A stretch of DNA of 64,000 bases from Inia geoffrensis (lineage: Eukaryota > Chordata > Mammalia > Artiodactyla > Iniidae). The translations under genes and the position numbers were made by a program. The notes under the pieces are model-generated. The model did no database searches and had not been told where the DNA came from. It worked only from the letters and a program-made list of their open reading frames with translations. This document shows, in pieces, positions 10,869 to 22,530 of this stretch. Every line of letters starts with the position of its first letter. Within the stretch, counting starts at the first letter, position 1. The DNA is taken from NCBI GenBank assembly GCA_036417435.1, contig CM070916.1, positions 21,894,052 through 21,958,051 of the forward strand, given 5' to 3'.

Positions 10869-12503
10869 TATTTAATCACTAATACCAATCCTGAAAGAGT
10901 GATAATAATCACCCCTAAAAATTGCATAAACATTCATATTCTGTTTTATTCAAGAACAGATACTATTTCCACTTTAGGGATAGTTTTTAATCTACTCAAA
11001 GAAACTTTAATGATTGCACTGCTGCTCTTCTAGTTTCCACCCTCCTCTCAACCAGCTGACAGAAAAAAATGAAAATAACTTGGCAAATAATGTTTACATT
11101 TAAATAAATGGGTGCTTAACTACATGAGCTCTCCTTGAAATAGCTCCTTTATTCAACCAAACAAAAACAGACATTCACTGAAAATATTCTCCATACCACT
11201 TCCTGCATGCGTTCCTGGGGATGTGGAAAGTAACATTTACAAAACAAAACAAAAATGCTAAAAACACATCTATCCCCCCTATAAAGACTTCAGAGATTAG
11301 TAGGGGGACACAAAAAATTATAGTACCATGTGATCGTTTCTACAATACATACCTGTAATTTTATGGGAAAACACAAGAGGCAGTGGCCAACTTTACAACA
11401 ATAAGTGGCTAATAACCTAATTGATTAATGGCTATTAGGATAGTATGAAATCATGTATCCTGCACTGAACTGAGACTATTTTTGCAATAGATTCTCTCTT
11501 AAGAGATGGCTGGCAATTGTCAAAAATTTTGTGAGCATGTGGTTAAACACAGACATTTTAAAAAACTTTGTTTACAATTAAATAACATAGTAAAATAAAA
11601 AATAACATTCCAAATCTACAACTTCCTACTTATTTTATAACTTATTTCATTATTTCCTATGCTTTTGAGATTATTTAAGTCTGTATGGTGGAAATACTAT
11701 AAAATACATCTCTCCTCTACACCACATTCAGCAATGTCATGATGGAGATTTGAAATCAGCCATGATAATTGTATTTACCACACAGTAATTGGAAAACATT
11801 GCAGTTCAGGTTTTGGGGTGTGTGTGGCAAACCAATTATTGAACATTTTCTAGCATACCACTAAAGGCACCCAAAAGCAAGCCATCTGATTCACAACCAT
11901 ATCAATAGCAAAAATAAACAGAAAATATACTAAATTAAGTTGAATTGTATACTTCAAGACGCCCTGAATACTGAAAAAAAAAAAAAAGAAGAAGAAAAGA
12001 AATCTAAGTCCTCCTAAAGTAGGTATGATTGTATTGTCAAAACTGAAAAGCTGCTATCAGGCAAATTAGGAATTGATGTTAAGAATAAGATTTTCTCAGC
12101 TTACATTTGTAGCTTTCAGATAGGGGACTATCAAACCTACATTAATCACTAACTTCTGGAATATGCCTTAGCCAATGAATTACATTATCCAGAATTGAAA
12201 TTTTCTACACTGAAATACTTAAAAATCTTATACCAACAAGACCTTCCAGATTGTTGTAACAATTAGAAGAACAGGATCCAACTAAAAGATCAACTGGCAC
12301 CTCTTTCAAACATACAAAGTCTAAATACAACACAAGGAAAATACATCCCTTAAAAATCTGATCTTCTCTTCTAATTTCCATCATTCTGAAACTCCCAGAA
12401 ATTCCTCACTTTTCCTGAGGAACTCTCTCCCTTGCTCTTTATCTTGGACCCTCTTCCTTGTCCCACCACCTCCCACCCTTCCACGGAGAGCATTCCGAAC
12501 TAA
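10869..12503. other. Unassigned AT-rich DNA
   Basis: No gene or named repeat. It contains an A14 run with a GAA-rich tail at about 11973-12000, possibly the end of an unrecognised retroposon. Confidence 0.55.
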
Positions 12504-12547
12504 TCTCTCTCTCTCTCTCTCTCTCTCTCACACTCACACACACACAC
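12504..12547 (+). repeat. (TC)n-(CA)n compound microsatellite
   Basis: A 44-bp dinucleotide tract: about 13 TC units, then CA units with a single CT interruption. Likely polymorphic in length between individuals. Pyrimidine-rich sequence precedes it (about 12360-12480). Confidence 0.97.
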
Positions 12548-14429
12548 CTCTTGCTGTTCACAGCCCAGGCACACTATCTATCACCATAATGACCTTTATC
12601 TCAAGAATTGTTCCCCTTGGGCAACTTCCAAATACACTTTTGGGGGTTGGAAAAGGCTCTGGACAGCTACACATTAATAATTTTTGGCAAACTGTGACAG
12701 ATTTAGAAATATGAGAGCTTATGAATGTAAGTTCTTGAGCTATGATTTGATACAAAATTTTCTACAGCTTACTTTTAATATAGAATCAACAAGACAGACC
12801 ACAACCAAAGGAAGAACAGCAATTTATTACATTAGGGGGAAGACAATATAACATTTAGCACTTAGAAATAAGAATAATTTGAGTGATTAAAGGAAAAACA
12901 ATCAATATAAAAGCTGAAATAATTAGAGGCAAACTTAATCAAACATTATGAAAACACTCAGCAAAAGAAATGTAGGGAGCATGAAAACCCTTCCTTCATC
13001 CAGAATATTCCTTTCAAAACTCTTATTTATAGAGATACATATGTAACTTTTTCTCTAGAAAATTAATCTTCAACTACTTTATCAAATGCAGTACTATACT
13101 TGGAAAAAATTGTTTAATTCCTTGTGCATTTGAGCTAATATATTACTTTGAGTCTGTTAAATAGAGCCTCAATGCTCATTCAGATTAACAGATACTCAGT
13201 ATTGATACCATGTCTTTAGTTTTTATTATTTTCTTTACAGAAAACTATTTAGTGTTATTATATAGTTATTATATAAACACTTAGGTAGTTATAATTCCAT
13301 GGCTAAAATGTCACTTTACTGGGAGCTAAATAAATATATGGGTGTACAAAATATGACTCTGATTAGTGCTAAAAGCTAAAGGCAAAGTTACATTCAGGAA
13401 AGCATAATAATTATTGCATAGTCCGCATACTTGAGTATTATTTTCCAGACAATGTCGGGGTGGGTGGGTATTTTCTATGCAATTAGCCCGCAGATGTTTA
13501 AAAATAAAACTTCAGCCATTTCCACTAGGTGGAAAGAAGGTAGTGTTGGTCAGTGTTTTTTTTTTTAAGTTTACATAGTTATTTTTTTTTTATTATCTAT
13601 GATTTTCTGTTAAAATTTCTTACTGAACATTACCTTCTGAGCATTATACACAGATTGAGATGTAAGAAAAAGGAGAAATGTAATTGCCAAGTAGAAAGAC
13701 TTTGAATAAAAGTCTTCTAATCAACACGATTTGAACTTTCAGTTAGTTCATTAACTAAAGTCAAAGTGGGGAATTATTTAAATATATATAAATGACATAT
13801 TCATTTTAATTTCATTTTAACCATTTAAGAGTTATATGTATTCAGTAGTCTCTTAAGGGAAAGATAAGCCTTTTGCTTTAATACAGTTACTGAATAACTG
13901 GGGTATCTTTGCATAAACCACATCCATAACCTATCATCTATTTTTTTCTAATTTTATTTAAAGTACAGCAGAAATTAAAGCACTTAAAAATGATCTGAGT
14001 GGGGGTCCTTCTCGGATGTTTTCTAGTTGTTTTCCCAATCTGTGTCTCATCCAACAATACTCTTTGAGCAGTTTACCTTCACTGAATTGCTCCATAACTT
14101 GAGTTGTAATTTTTATGGGAAAATCTCACTTCATTCTCCCTACTTCCATCGTTAAGTTTACATATTTCACTAAACTAGACACTTGTAATATCAATTCAAG
14201 TGACCAACAAGGCTGGAAGCAGACAACCATCTTTGAAAATATATATAGTGTTCAAGAGGTGGAGAGGCAACATGGGAGGGGCTCTTCCAACTCTGAAGTT
14301 GGAGTCACTGTGGGCATGAGTCAGAACGTTACAGACCAAATGGGAAGAGCTGGTCAGCCCACTGTTCTATTTCAGTGAAGTCAGGAAAGAGAACTTCTAA
14401 GAAACTAAAACTGAAACTTGAAAGTGAAT
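12548..14429. other. Unassigned AT-rich DNA
   Basis: No gene or confident repeat. There are T-rich runs at about 13557-13566 and 13582-13592. Confidence 0.55.
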
Positions 14430-14860
14430 TCTTATCCAATTGCCTACACCTGGAAACAGATTATTTAGGAGTCTTTCCCATTTATCACACCCACAACTCC
14501 TCAAAACTTCACTTTTCCATTACCATTTCTATTACTCTAGCCTGGGTAACCACTGTCTTGCTCCTGGATTATTTCAGAACCTTCTAAAAAGGATTTCCAT
14601 TTCCACTGGTGCCTTTTGCAACATATCCTAACTCACAAGCTAATGCCCTTTTACTAAATTATATCTCACTTTATCACCCTTGAATTTAAAACCTAAATTA
14701 GTGTTCTATTGCCTTTTGGATAAAAGCCAAAGTCTTCAATGTAAAATACAAGGCATTTTATAATTGACCCCTTGCCTCAAAGTCTCTCTCATTAGCTTTC
14801 TATGTTCTTATCATATTACTAATATTTTATTCTTCTGTTGCCATGTGTTTGTTTTGAAAA
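14430..14860 (+). mobile_element. L2 (LINE2) relic
   Basis: The segment at 14705-14790 follows the L2 3' region: 'tattgccttttggataaaag', 'ccaaagtcttcaatg', then 'aaggcattttataattgacc', matching the familiar '...ttgcctacaggataaagtccaaactcctta...aaggccctccataatctggcc'. The pyrimidine-rich flanks fit L2 composition. L2 was active before the eutherian radiation, hence the heavy decay. Outer limits are estimates. Confidence 0.6.
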
Positions 14861-17627
14861 TATGGTGATAGAAGAAAACAATTTCTCTTACTTTGGAGCA
14901 CTCTTACGAATGCCTATTCAATTTCACTCTCTCTTCATCTGGATACTTTTTATTTATCAAGTGAGAGCTTACAGTTACCTCCCTTACCTCCTAGAGTGAG
15001 TAGGTCAAGTATTTTTCGTATTCATATAGAAACCGGTTCTTCCTCACTACTCTATTGGAATAGCCCTTCTCCTGTTTGTTGCTTTATCTATGATACATGT
15101 AGAATGCCTAAAAATGTGTTTTTAGTAAAAGAAAATAAGTGGTGAATGAATAAGTGCTTTTCAAACAATCATTTACTATCCAGTAAGTGTCATATATAAA
15201 AGCGTTTAACATGGTATCACTCATCTAGCAAAATATTAGTCACCTACATTCCTTTCTAACTTTTGGGGGTATATCTAATTGGCAGAAAGTTATTTCATTG
15301 CAGTTATTTCAGTAGGTCTGGGTCTCCCTTTGCAGTGGAGGATACAAAACTTGGTTATTTTGAGCCTGGAAGTTATAAGAAACTGATGAGGAGCTGTGAC
15401 AAACGGGACTGAGAGAGAGAAAGATACAATATACTTGACAACTGCCCAGATACACTTGCTTCTAAGAAAATGCAGGAAAGAGCAGACATCACTGAAAAGA
15501 AATTTTAGGCAGCATTGCAATGTGGTATGTGCTGTAGTTCTCCATTTGCCTCAGAAAAACACTAAAAATCCATGAAATTCTAATTTCAGAGTTTATATGC
15601 AATTTTAAATTTAATTAGCATGCTGAGCTATGTTATTTCAAATTCATAGAAGGACACATTTTAAGATGAGCCTAAAGGAGGGCCATGGAAGAGTTCAAAT
15701 TTATCCAGGTGATTACTACTTCTGGAAATGGGAAAATCTCTCTCGTTTCTTCACTCTCGCATGAAAAGAGCATTCCCATACAAGATACAAAATGGAACTA
15801 AGGTCTGAGGGTTAGAAATAAAGGAAAGGTGTCTAAATAGGACTTTTCCGTCTGGCTCCAGATTAGACCTTTAGGCATCAAGAAGGGGATAAAGTCTGGG
15901 TGCGATTAGCCTTTGAGCCCAGTTGGCTTATGTTGGTAAGAGTAGAGCAGGGATATGGGACAGAGGTCCAATCCAACAATTTGACAAAATCATCCTATAT
16001 ACCCTCTATGTTACATGATGCAGGCAAACCAGAAACTGGCCCTCTGAGGTCTTACTTAGGCCAACATAAGGGAATCTTAACTTCTGGCACAATCAGCAAA
16101 AAAACAGAACCTCAACTTCTGCAAACAGTAGACACATCATACGGATTTGTTTTTAATCATTTTCCACTTGGCTTCCCCACGTTGTTTGTCACAAATTATT
16201 TGCAAATGTCTCAAATGAAGAAGGCCCTATTCTTTAGGCAAAATTTGGGGACTGTATTTTAGGTGTAAGTGGTACTGGGTAGATCAAGATTAAAGACAAA
16301 TCTGTTCCTCTTCTTAGCACAGCTCCCAGGAATTGATATGGGAATATTATTCTTTGGGGAGTGGAGAAGTGGCATGAACTTCTACTTCAATGACCTTGTT
16401 GGCTAGAAAAATTGCTGTGTGTATCAGCAGCCCTGTTGCAATTTTATTTCCTTACTCATATTGTTTTTTCCCCTAGTTTCTTTGACTCAAAACACTTAGA
16501 ATTCCTATTCCAGGGACAGTGAGGTGACATGCGTTGATAAAAACTACTTTGAGAAAAGCAATTTTTGAGGAAAACAACTTCTTTCTCTGAGTTGCTGCCT
16601 AGGAAGTTTACAGTATGATGATTTTACTCACACCCAGAGTCTAGACTTTTAGATAAGGGCTTCAGTTTAGAATGCCAGGTCTAAGTTCCCACTTTGGTTT
16701 CCTCGGGGCACTTTAAAAATAACCACTTAGATTTAAGTCCACAAAAAAATTAGTGACCTCTGCTCCAACCACCTTATAAGAATAGTTGCTTGCTAACCTG
16801 TTCTCTAGCTCCTGTTAACCAGTGACCTCAGAGAGGACTATTCCTCCCCTGGCTCAAGGATGCTCCTTCACTCCTGGGTTATGTAAGAAATTATAAATCT
16901 TATGACTCTACTTCCTTTGTGTGGGGATACTGAAACTGCGCCTTTACTAAAAACAACCCTATGGGTTTCCCTTCCCCAAGTGGGATCTGGGATGCTGAGG
17001 GAGCTACCAGTCACCCCCTCCCCACTGTGTAGGTGGCTAGTGACTTCTCATTCATCAGGTCATAGTAGTCTGTATATTTTTAATTCAATACACCAACTCT
17101 GACTTCAACACATGACAATTCTGTTATTTAGAAAACTTAGACTTTATATGAACAAGGAGATGGTCTACATAATTAACTCAACACTAAGAAGACTTCTAGA
17201 GTTACTATATGGAGCCTGTTTCCTCAAAAAATAGACATTTTGAAGTTAATAGTGTTGAAATTTGTGACCCATTTGAATTAGAATAAGTAATAAATTCTCG
17301 TACCACAGATACTATTTTAGAAATTACTTAGGTATTGGATATTAAAATCAAGAGTTGGAAAAAGATTTCAAAAATTTGAGATTAAATGTTACTTGTTAAC
17401 AGAAATTAAAGACAAAATTATACTCAGAGAAATTTTTTTCTAATTTAACATGAAGATAAATTATATTCATGTCACTTTAAAATTACATCAATAGGTCATG
17501 TCAGTAGAAGAAAAATTTATGATTAAATTTCAAAGGGAATTTTAAAGATGAGAAGAGCAAATGGATTTCATTCTGCTAATGAATATTCAGTGCATAACAT
17601 TAAGCAATTATATAGATTATGAAAACA
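14861..17627. other. Unassigned DNA
   Basis: No gene or named repeat. An open frame of 120 codons at 15900-16262 has no recognisable domain, low complexity relative to protein, and no supporting splice or transcript signal, so I treat it as chance. The segment 16800-17100 is less AT-rich and might be a decayed LTR, but I cannot show its ends. Confidence 0.5.
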
Positions 17628-18042
17628 ATATATGTTGATAACAAGTGTTGGCAAGAGTGTGGAGGAAATGGAACCCTGTATACTGTTGGTGGGAATGTAA
17701 ATTGATACAGCCACTATGGAAAACAGTATGGAGGTTCCTCAAAAAATTAAAAATGAAACTACCATATGATCTAGTGAAATCAGTATCTCTAAGAAATGTC
17801 TGCACTCCAATGTTCACAATACCCAAGATCTGAAAACAATTCAAATTGTTCAATGACAGATGAATCAAGAAAATGTTAGTTATATATACAATGGAATATT
17901 ATTCCACCATAAGAGAAGGAAATCCTGCCATTTTTTAACAACGTGTAGAAAGCTGGAGGGCATTATACTAAGTGAAATAAGCCGGACACAAACATACAAT
18001 TACTGTTTGATACCACATGTACATGGAATTTTAACATGTCAA
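17628..18042 (+). mobile_element. Old L1 3' fragment, left part (host of a nested L1)
   Basis: This is the ORF2 C-terminal coding region of an old L1 (L1MA/MB-like age). It holds 'gtgttggcaagagtgtgga', 'ctgttggtgggaatgtaaat' and 'caatggaatattattccacc'. A deletion near 17775 removes the usual 'cagcaattccacttctgg' block. It breaks off at about 18042, in the 3'UTR segment that should read 'ggaatctaaaaaagtcaaac'. The continuation (gtcaaactcatagaaccaga) is at 21213-21428, after the nested L1. Confidence 0.85.
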
Positions 18043-21000
18043 AGGGGACAGGTGACCAGGACAGCCAAGTGAGAAGACCTTAAACTCACCTACTCCCATG
18101 GACACACCAAAATTACAACTACTTACAGAGCAAATATTTATAAGAATAACTTGAAGACTAACTGGAAAGATTTTTCCACAACTAAAATCATAAAGAAGGA
18201 ACCATAATGAGATAGGTAGAAGGGATGGAGTCTCGGTATAGTCAGGACCCACACCCCTAGGTCAGTGACTCACAACAGGAGGAATATCACAATCATAGAC
18301 GTCCAGCCTAAGGAGAGAGGGGCCAGAGCCCTACATCAGGCTCCCCAGCCTGGGAGTCCTGCACTGGGATGGTGAGCCTCCAGATGTCTTTGAAATCCAG
18401 CAGGGCTTATGTCTGGAAGAGCTAGAGAACTATAGGAAAACAGAGACTCTGCTCTTAAAAGTCACAAAATCTCACATTTACCAAGTCCCAGCATAGAGAC
18501 AGAGCTTGAAGGGAGCCCGGATCAGACCCACTTGTTAATCTCAGTGAGCCTCCCAGAAAGACAAGTGGCAACTCTGGACAACCCTGAGAACAGAGATGCT
18601 GGCTGCAGCTGCTTTGGGGGAGCTCGTTTTACCTTGATAACACTGGCACTGGCAAACACCATTTTGGAATCCTCCCTCTAGCCTATTAGCACTGGGAACA
18701 CTGTCATACACTCTACAAGGCCAATACTAGCCCAAGGCCTCCTAGAATACACAGACAAGCAAGCAGGAACCAAGCCCCACCTTCCAGCAGGCCAGCACCA
18801 GCCTCTGGTCCCAGGCTATGCAATCAACAACACAGGAAGTCTACCCTACCCTCTAGTAAGTGTACAGTTACTGCACAAGGAATGGCCTTGCAGCCAACTG
18901 GACTGGGGTCCACCCTGCCTACCAGTGTACTCACAGTAGTTAGCCTCACCACAATAGAAGGAGCTATACAGTTCATGTAGAGGGCACCCCTTGAGGATAT
19001 AGCTCTGGGCACTAGAAAGGAGCAAGCTTGTGGGACCTATAGGATATCTCCTACATAAGGTCACCTCTTCAAGACATGGAAACATAACTTACCTATGTAA
19101 CAGATAGAAATAAATACACAGAATTGGGCAAAATGAGGAGACAGGTGAATATGCTCCAAACAAAGGAAAAAGACAACCTCAGAAAAAAACTAAAGGTGTA
19201 GATAAGCGAGCTACCCAATAAAGAGTTCAAGTTAATGATCATAAACATGCTCACCAAATTAGGGAGAAGAACAGATGAACACAGCAAGAACTTTAACAGA
19301 GTTAGAAATTATAAAAAACAGGGCTGAAGACTAAAATAAGTGAAATTAAAAATGTACTAGAAAAAAATGAAAAGTAGATTAGATGATATAGAGGAACAGA
19401 TCAGTGTTCTGGAAAAGGGAGTAGTGGAAATCACCCAAGCTAAATAGGGAAAAAAAATTTTTTAAAGGAATTTAATAAAATGGGGATAGTTTATGAGATC
19501 TTTGAGACAATATCAAGTGTACTAATATTTACATTAGAGTGGTCCCAGAAGGAGAAGAGAGAGGAAAGTGGCAGAGACCTTTTTAGAAAAAATATTAGCT
19601 GAAAACTTCCCTAACCCCAAGGGTAGGAAACAGACATCCAGCTTCAGGAAGCACAGATAGTCCAAAACAAAATGAATCAAAAGAAGTCCACACCAAGACA
19701 CAGTATAATTATAATTGCAAAAATTAAAGAGAATCTTAAAAGCAGCAAGAGCAAAGCAACTAGCTACATACAAGGAAACACCCATAAGAGTTGCAGCTGA
19801 CTTTTTAACAGAAACTTTGAGGGCCAGAGGGAGTGGCACGATACATTCAAACTGATGAAGAGGGGGAAAAAAGTACAAAAAAATAAAGCAAATATTAATG
19901 GACATAAATGGAGAAATTGACTTTAACACAAGAACTGTGGGGGACTAAACACCCCACTTACATCAACAGCAGAAAATCAGTAAATAAACACTGCCCTTAA
20001 ATGACACATTAGAGCAGATGGATTCTTTGTTTTGTTTTTAATTTTTTTGGTCACACCATGCAGCATGTGGGATCTTAGTTCCCCAACCAGGGATTGAACC
20101 TGTGTCCTCTGCATTGGGAGTGTGGAGTCTTAACCACTGGGCCACCAGGGAAGTCCCAAGATCAGATGGATTTAATACATAGAGAACATTTCATCCAAAA
20201 CCAGCAGAATAGACATTCATTTCAAGTGCACAGAGAACATTCTCCAGGATAGATCACATGCTAGGCCACAAAACAAGTCTCAATAAATATAAGATGACTG
20301 AAATCATATCAAGGAACTTTAATGACCACAACTGCATGAGACTAGAAAACAAGAAGAAAACTGCAAAAAACTTAAATATGTGGAATCTAAACAACATGTT
20401 ATGAAACTACCATAGATCCCTGAGGAAATCTAAGAGGAAATAAAATACTTGACCAAGTGTTGGTGAGGATGTGGAGAAAAGAGAACTCTCATTCATTGTT
20501 TGTGGGATTGAAAATTGGTGTAGACAGTGTGCAAAACAGTATGAAGTTCCTCAAAAAATTAAAAGTAGAACTGCTGTATAATCCAGAAATTCCACTTCTG
20601 GGTGTTCACTCAAAGAAAACCAAAACATTAATTCAAAAAACTATATGTACACCAATGTTCATTGTAGCTCTATTTGCAATGCCCCAGATATGGAAGCAAC
20701 GAGGTGTCCATTAATAGATGAATGGATAAAGAAGATACAATATACACCTATAATGGAATATTACTCAGCTGTAAAATAAAAAAATAAAAAAAATAAATGA
20801 AACCATTCCATTTGTGAAAACATGGATTGATATAAAGGTAACCGTGATAATTGAAATAAGTCAAAGAGATGACAAATATTATATGATTTCACTTATATGT
20901 AGACTCTAAAAGAAAAAAACAGACTCATAGGTACAGAAAAAAAATGGTTGGTTGTTAAAGGGGAGGGAAGTGGGGAGGGTGAAATAGGTAAAGGGGATTA

Positions 21001-21212
21001 AGAGGTAAAAGCTCTGGTTATAAAATAAATAAGCCACAGGATATAATACACAGCATAAAATTATGGTCATTAATATTGTAGTCACTTTATATGGGGACAC
21101 ATCACTTCTAAACTTACGGTGATCATCATTTCAAAATGTATGCAAATATAAAATTACTATGTAGCACACCTGAAACTAACATATTGTACATCAGCTATAT
21201 TTCCATATTTTT
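18043..21212 (+). mobile_element. Nested old L1 with 5'UTR, ORF1 and a reverse-transcriptase-deleted ORF2
   Basis: The 5' end region (about 18060-19130) matches the old L1 5'UTR type: 'ctcacctactcccatggaca', then 'aagaaggaaccataatgaga'. An ORF1 remnant starts near ATG 19133 and runs to about 19870. Its coiled-coil and C-terminal segments are readable but broken by many stops and shifts. The ORF2 endonuclease part spans about 19890-20445, including the region equivalent to 'RIDHMLGHK' at 20240-20275. Near 20450 the sequence jumps directly to the ORF2 C-terminus (gtgttggtgaggatgtggag), so the reverse transcriptase is missing. The 3'UTR ends near 21205. A CHR-1 SINE interrupts it at 20025-20158. 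It sits inside the L1 at 17628-18042/21213-21428. Confidence 0.85.
20025..20158 (-). mobile_element. CHR-1-type SINE, inverted
   Basis: Read on the minus strand it begins ttgggacttccctggtggcc and has the B-box-like ggttcaatccc and the tail 'accaaaaaaattaaaaacaa'. At about 134 bp it is the short CHR-1 form. A 14-bp target duplication with one mismatch (agagcagatggatt at 20011-20024 against agatcagatggatt at 20159-20172) proves insertion into the nested L1 endonuclease region. It is therefore younger than that L1. Confidence 0.93.
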
Positions 21213-21428
21213 TTTCATTAGAAGTCAAACTCATAGAACCAGAGTAGGACAGTGGTTGTCAAGGTTTGGGGGATGGATGGGGTGGGCCACATGGGGGAAA
21301 TGTTGGTACAAACTCTCAATTATAGTATGAATAAGTTCTGATTTCAGAGGATGTAAAGCACAGCATGATGAATATAGTGAATAAATTACTGTATACCTGA
21401 AATCTGCTAAGTAGGCAACTTCCTCTTA
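21213..21428 (+). mobile_element. Old L1 3' fragment, right part
   Basis: This continues the L1 broken at 18042: 'gtcaaactcatagaaccaga', 'gtggttgtcaaggtttgggg', then 'tgtatacctgaaatctgcta', the standard order of an old L1 3'UTR. The final poly(A) is absent. A Tigger2/MER28-like MITE begins three bases later at 21432. Confidence 0.8.
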
Positions 21429-21431
21429 TTA

Positions 21432-21668
21432 CAGCTGACCCTTGAACAACATGAGTTTGAACTGTGCAGGTCCACTTAGACATGGATTTTTTTTTTCAAT
21501 AGTAAATACTACAGTACTAAAAGATTCCTGGTTGGTTGAATCTATGTATGCAGACTTGCAGATACTCAAAAGCCAAGGATATGGAGGGTAGACTACAAAT
21601 TATACTTGGATTTCTAACTGTTTGGATGGTTGGTACCCTTAACCACTGTGTTGTGCAAAGGTCAATTG
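21432..21668 (+). mobile_element. Tigger2/MER28-like MITE, copy B
   Basis: Left end cagctgacccttgaacaaca, right end tgcaaaggtcaattg; internal 'ggtccacttagacatggatt' and 'ctggttggttgaatctatg'. TA at 21430-21431 and 21669-21670. At 237 bp it is close to full MITE length and keeps the central 'agccaaggatatggagggta' block. No coding capacity. Confidence 0.88.
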
Positions 21669-21984
21669 TATTTTCTTGCAGTAACCAGTGTTAAGAAGTC
21701 TTTGTTTTGTTTGTTAAGCTTTCTGAATATTATGTAATATATGCAGGGCCTTAATTGTGTAGAAACTGCTTTTACTATCTTCTCCTGCAACTTATTTTTT
21801 TTCCCACTCAGCAGTATGGTATACCATCATATAGTGTTTCTTACCAGCACACAGATATTAAATCTCCTTTAAAAAGAGAAAAAAGACACTGGAGATATCC
21901 TAGGAAGAGGAGTAGAAGAAAGGCTTTGACATTCATAACCTTTGCAAACTCACAATGTTATAAACCTAATCTAGTCCCACAGAG

Positions 21985-22530
21985 GCCAATGTAATCTCTT
22001 TAAATAGCAAATCTGATTTTTCCACTATTGTGGTTAAAATCCTTTAATGACTTCCAATTGTCCTTACATTAGAGACCTAGGTCCTTTGTCCTTTATGTGG
22101 TCACAGCGGTACAAATGCTTGTCCCTGAATCACCTGACTTACTCTACTGCCACACCTGCTCTCTTAGCTTTGGCCGCCTTGGCTTTCTCAAAGTTCCAGG
22201 GCACCCTCTGCTTTCTCCAAGGGCCCTCACATGCGCTCCATCCTCAAACTGGATTACCTCTCCCTTGTCCATGCCACACCCCCACTTCATTTCCACCCAT
22301 CAGAGCTCATCCAAAGGTTATTTCCTTAAGAAACAACTCACTGACATCAAGACTAAATCAAATTTTCCTGTTCCTATCCTTTCTCCAACACATATGACTA
22401 ATTAAATAATGTAAGAAGGTATTTTTTAATGCCTAATTCCTCTAATAATAGGTAAACCCAGTGATGGCAGGGACCATGTCTGTCTTCTTCACTGCTCTAT
22501 CCTCAGTGGCTAAAATAGTTCTAGTACTAG
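21985..22530 (+). mobile_element. L2 (LINE2) 3' end
   Basis: An extended match to the L2 3' region in order: 'aaatctgatttttccactat', 'aaatcctttaatgacttcca', a pyrimidine-rich middle with 'agctcatccaaaggttattt', then 'ggcagggaccatgtctgtct' and 'actgctctatcctcagtggc'. Open frames of 102-116 codons over 22047-22405 lie entirely within it, in a non-coding part of L2, and are not genes. Confidence 0.78.

Noticed and set aside
15900..16262. 120-codon open frame on the plus strand
   Set aside because: No recognisable domain, no family resemblance and no exon signals I could support. Length is within chance for 64 kb scanned in six frames.
20025..20158. Possible tRNA gene (B box and tRNA-like head)
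   Set aside because: It is a SINE with poly(A)-type tail and target-site duplication; no cloverleaf with intact anticodon arm.
22047..22397. 116-codon frame with Pro/Leu-rich product
   Set aside because: Falls inside the L2 3' relic; not the L2 coding frame.
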